64,000 nt of DNA from Cenococcum geophilum 1.58 (taxonomy: Eukaryota > Ascomycota > Dothideomycetes > Gloniales > Gloniaceae). The notes beneath the pieces are model-generated. The model saw only the letters and a list, made by a program, of their open reading frames with translations, ran no database searches and was not told the origin of the DNA. A program made the translations under genes and the position numbers. The DNA lies in the NCBI GenBank assembly GCA_001692895.1, contig KV748200.1, positions 565,343 to 629,342 of the forward strand, in the 5' to 3' direction. This document shows, piece after piece, positions 60,700 through 64,000 of this stretch (positions are counted from its first letter, which is position 1; each line of letters starts with the position of its first letter).

Positions 60700-62400
60700 G
60701 ATAGTACTAGGGAAAGTGAGAATGAGTTAGACTATAACAATTTTAACCTAACTGCCGCGATACGGGCAAGAGAAGAGTACCTCTAGATATTATAACGGCG
60801 ACGTATAAAAGAAAACCTACCTAAGAGATATGAGCCTATATTTGCGCTTTATAGGTCCATTTTACTAATAAGGCTAATAATTAACTTTGGGACTTATAAC
60901 GGGCATCTTATTAACCTATAGTTTAACCGCTTTTTAGGCCTTATTAAGGATATAATAAAAAAGGTATAGTTAGAAGCTATTTTAAAGTAGCTGAAAGTAG
61001 TATAAAAAAAAGCTAATCGTATTTCTAACCTGGTGTCCGCTTATAAGGAATTTATATACTAGAAATATTATATTAAATTATCTACTAATAATCTTAATAT
61101 TATATATAGCTATTTAACGTAATAGGGAACTTTAGGAACTACGCGATTATAAAGGCTTATATAGTTATAAGGGAGGTATATAGGCTAGGGTTTAATGACA
61201 CGCCCGAACTAATTGTGGAACTACTAACTAATTATAATTTTATTGCGCTGGATTACATAAAGGTATTTTACCCGTGCTATTTAGTAAAATGCTAATAAGA
61301 GTTAATAGCTAAGTAATAACCGCTTCCGTTTTAACGTAATAGTTGCTAGTATAGCTGGTATATTTTATAGTAGAGGAAGAAACGGCCTTACCTAATTACC
61401 CTACTCTTATAATATATTTAAAAAGCTTACCAGTAACACTATTACTTTTATTTTAATAGTAATATATTATATAATTAGGGAGTATAGAACTGGGTCTAAG
61501 GGAACAAACAACTTTTATAGCACTATTGTTAGCGGTTAGTGCATATCTAGTATTTTACTACCTATTATTATTCTCTAACCCGTTATAAAAGCCTATGCTA
61601 ACCTCTTAGGCAGCTAGAACCAGATGTCTAGAAAATGGCAATTTAGAATCTAGCTGCGGCTTTAGCCCGCAGTTATTAAATATGCTATAGGCCTAATACC
61701 AGATTAATCGACTATAGAAATTATTAAGGACTTATATAAAGATGACCTTAATAACCTTATAGCGGATCTAAGCAATAATATAAGAGAGAGGTTCCTTATA
61801 AGCCTTAGCAACAACGAAACTAACGCAATTATTAACTTAGGCTATTTATTAGTAAGCCGGGCTATATTATTTAATCTACCAAGTCTATCTTAAAGGGAGA
61901 GCTCTAGAGTAGGCTAGACTAGTTTACTAAGTCTGTCCTAAATAGAGAGCTTTAGAGTAGGCTAGACTAGTCCGCCAAGTCCGTCTTAAAGGGAGAGCCC
62001 TAGAGTAAGCTAGAAAATCTAGGGCCCTACTACTACTATAATATTTACTAATTTAACTTTTGGAACTAGCTAAGTTTATTAAATTTAGCAGAATATACAT
62101 CCTCCGCCCTAGTATACCACTTTATCCTAAATATAGAAACTAGCGAGCCTAGGCTAAAAAGGTTTAAATCTAATAAGTTATTTATATAATTTAAGCAGTA
62201 CTATAGCCTTATAGAGGATAGCTATAGCTAGTATAGTAACGGAAAAGTAATATTAAATTTAATTGAGAATGAGGAGTAGTATATAAAGTTTATAATGTAT
62301 GCTCTAGACTTTAGTATAGAGAAGCCAGTAGAGTTTTTGGTAGGAGATTAGGTGTAGGACTTTCTATACTCTCCTACAGGATGACTGCGGCTTCTTTATT
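60700..62400 (+). pseudogene. Unidentified gene in the giant element (2)
   Basis: A plus-strand frame reads NFNLTAAIRAREEYL near 60738, then RYEPIFALYRSILLIRLIIN and FNRFLGLIKDIIKKV (about 60815-60960). It continues with LEPDV-KMAI-NLAAALARSY near 61615. It includes a 16-residue repeat encoded by three 48-bp units (61881-62015; SxLKGELQSRLDQ with Q restored at TAG). It ends near 62400 with FSIEKPVEFLVGD. Only TAA/TAG interrupt it, though frame changes occur near 61100. I do not recognise the family. The length (over 500 residues) and the in-frame repeat argue for a real former gene. Confidence 0.4.
61881..62015. repeat. Three 48-bp in-frame repeats
   Basis: Units start at 61881, 61929 and 61977 (AAGTCYRTCYTAAAKRGAGA). 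The period keeps frame and encodes a 16-residue unit with the sense SVLKGELQSRLDQSAK. Confidence 0.9.
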
Positions 62401-62740
62401 ATATATACTAGCTCTTAATCTACCTTTCTTTTGGCCTATATCTGCTACTTTTAGTAGCTACTTTTTAGCTATATATATATGCTATACTAGTAAAGCTAAA
62501 TACTTATAGTATATTATTGTCGTAGGGAGAGCAGAAAAGGTCTTATGCTTTTAGAATATATTATAAAATAGTTAGGATATTATATTAAATTATTTAAAAT
62601 AATATAATAGATTATATAAAAAAGTATATATAATTTACCTTACTAGCCTTATAAATAGCTTTAAAGTAGCCTTTGTTTATTATTTAAAATATACTATTAG
62701 TATAAAAGAGGTAGATAGCTCTAAATATAATTGTGGTTGC

Positions 62741-62795
62741 AGGTTGCGTGTAGGTTGCGCGTAGGTTGCGCGCAGGCTACGCGCAGGCTGCGTGT
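62741..62795. repeat. Right subterminal 11-bp repeats
   Basis: Five 11-bp units AGGTTGCGCGT/AGGCTGCGTGT lie about 115 bp inside the right terminus. They are the most GC-rich DNA in this part of the window. They could be binding sites for the element's own transposase. Confidence 0.85.
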
Positions 62796-62896
62796 TAAAA
62801 AAACACGACATAGGCTAGTCGGTTGAGTTGCCAAATGCCCTTAACTGCGCGCCAATTGCGTCAACTACCAACCATTGAGGCCATTGGTAGGGTACC

Positions 62897-62910
62897 ATAT
62901 TTTGCCGATG
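62897..62910 (-). repeat. Right terminal inverted repeat of the giant element
   Basis: The reverse strand reads CATCGGCAAAATAT, pairing with the left terminus. It is followed by the TA duplication and then by Gypsy-3 LTR sequence. Confidence 0.7.
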
Positions 62911-62912
62911 TA

Positions 62913-63278
62913 GGTAATATAAATTAAAGTTAACAACGTAATAATAATTGGTGGAGTAGTTGCCTAATAGATTAACTCTAATTATATTCTAAGAATTACT
63001 ATAAGAAAGGAACTATCTAGGTAGGGATTAAGGGTCCTTAAATACACAACCGTACTTCTATAAAATCCTTCTTATATATAATATACGTCTTATACGCGAG
63101 GTACGTAAGTCCCTCTTATTCCTCTTGTTTAATATATAGTATGTTATATAACCTTAGTTACTATTCCTTATTATATAGCTCTATCGGCTCTATCCTAAAC
63201 CGTACTTATATTAACTAACTAGCTTCTTCTGTCTCTTCTCTAAGTAGTTGTAATATTGTACTTAAAGCGTCTATAATA
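62913..63278 (-). repeat. Gypsy-3 right LTR, second part
   Basis: This is the remaining 366 bp of the right LTR. It resumes GGTAATATAAATTAAAG after the TA duplication and aligns with the left LTR to the end. 57 + 366 equals the 423 bp of the left copy. Confidence 0.93.
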
Positions 63279-63283
63279 GTATA

Positions 63284-64000
63284 TAGCTATAGCCTAGGTT
63301 TCGTTTCTAGCTACTTTAGTTATCTAAGTAGGGTATAGGCTAGCGGCCCGTAAGGCTAGCTATATAGAAGGTTAGTAGTAAAGAGGTAGGTATAAAATAG
63401 ATAGAATTATAGGGATTTAATATATACTACGTATACTACCGTCTATTTTATTATNTATAGCTTTATCTATATATAACGGCGCTAAGGCGCGTTACCTACT
63501 AACTTCTACTACATTTTACTATATCCTATAAATACTATAGGCCTAATAGAGCTACTACTTTTCCTTTTTACTCTTTTACTTTCTAGAATTAAGCTTCTCT
63601 ATAGCCCCCCTCTCTTAAAGTACTTTTTAACCTCCTCTTTTTACCCTAGCTAGCTCCCTAGCTAGTAAGAGGTATAGTAGGAGGTTTATCTATATAAACT
63701 AGTCCGCTACTACCTTAGTAGCCTTTAGCTTAGCTAGGAGCTCTCTATATAANNATATTCTAGTATAGTAATATATTTNTNTCTAGCTAGNANNNTACNT
63801 AAGGTAGAATACTNCTATATATATTATTAATTATTAGTTATAGCCGTATAGGTGGGCTAGACTTAGGTATTCTAGTACTTTTCTATAGTAAAGGTATTTA
63901 TTAAGCCCTATATACTTAGTTCTAAGTAGTATATTAATTATACTCTCTACCTTTATAAGCCTTATATAGTAAGTAAGTATACTTTAGTACTTTTTCTATT
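63284..64000. other. Old degraded layer, right of Gypsy-3
   Basis: This is the continuation, past the GTATA duplication, of the layer at 23734-29528. It is AT-rich, CTA/TAG-saturated and has N at 63455 and around 63750-63815. I see no gene or RNA in it. Confidence 0.4.

Larger units (their letters stand above)
42945..62910. mobile_element. Giant Plavaka/KDZ-like DNA transposon, ~20 kb
   Basis: This 19,966-bp insert interrupts the right LTR of Gypsy-3. TA at 42943-42944 and 62911-62912 is the target duplication. The termini are imperfect inverted repeats: TATTGGGAAAATAT on the left and CATCGGCAAAATAT on the reverse strand of the right, two of the three differences being C/T. Internally it has subterminal tandem repeats, a transposase gene on the minus strand near the left end, SNF2 and ZNFX1-like helicases, two unidentified plus-strand genes and many minisatellites. 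TA duplications fit the CMC/EnSpm-like supergroup to which Plavaka belongs. The single insertion boundary makes it one unit, but some internal segments could themselves be later insertions. Confidence 0.8.
29529..63278 (-). mobile_element. Gypsy-3: chromovirus with two nested insertions
   Basis: The outer ends are TGTAACGG at 29529 and TCTATAATA (RIP form of TCCGTAACA) ending at 63278. GTATA flanks both sides (29524-29528 and 63279-63283). Copia-B splits the left LTR and the 20-kb DNA transposon splits the right LTR. Without the inserts the element is 7,924 bp and both LTRs are 423 bp. Coding lies on the minus strand from 42842 to about 36300. A polypurine tract follows the left LTR at 35810-35826. 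It is the host element for the two youngest large insertions here. Confidence 0.93.

Overview
This window looks like an AT-rich transposon graveyard from a filamentous ascomycete (Pezizomycotina-type) genome with repeat-induced point mutation (RIP). I could not support a single intact host gene. Almost every coding frame I could follow is broken mainly by TAA/TAG where the family has Gln or Trp. Paired long terminal repeats (LTRs) differ almost only by C/T and G/A transitions. CpA is depleted and TpA is very common. Runs of N mark poorly assembled sequence.

Layout. 1-4795: the 5' part of a minus-strand Ty1/Copia element (Copia-A), cut by the window edge. 4796-5791 and 12722-13700: older sequence with a decayed plus-strand frame, split by a complete minus-strand Ty3/Gypsy chromovirus, Gypsy-1 (5792-12716; LTRs 187/196 bp; target-site duplication (TSD) AAAGG). 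13720-17740: a Crypton-like tyrosine recombinase gene with an Ndc10-like core and a C-terminal GCR1_C domain. A palindromic MITE (15637-16106; TSD TA) with an N gap at its centre splits it. GC-richer islands and a foldback repeat flank it. 17838-23728: a second complete minus-strand chromovirus, Gypsy-2 (LTRs 370/350 bp; TSD TATAC). 23734-29528 and 63279-64000: a very old, N-containing layer with an unidentified decayed reading frame.

29529-63278 is a third chromovirus, Gypsy-3 (TSD GTATA; about 7.9 kb without its inserts). Both of its LTRs have been split by later insertions. Copia-B (29618-35470; TSD AATAA) sits in the left LTR. A 19,966-bp DNA transposon (42945-62910; TSD TA; 14-bp imperfect terminal inverted repeats) sits in the right LTR. 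Once the inserts are removed, both LTRs are exactly 423 bp, which confirms the nesting.

The 20-kb element is the most interesting feature. It encodes a decayed Plavaka/KDZ-like transposase (minus), a SNF2-family helicase (plus), a truncated ZNFX1/NFX1-like SF1 helicase (minus) and two unidentified plus-strand genes. It also holds subterminal tandem repeats and many internal minisatellites. The helicases look like passengers or accessory genes of a giant cut-and-paste element; that role is inference. Relative order of events: old layer, then Gypsy-1, Gypsy-2 and Gypsy-3, then Copia-B and the giant element into Gypsy-3, and a MITE into the Crypton. All were then mutated by RIP to different degrees; the first ~650 bp of Copia-B is the least damaged.
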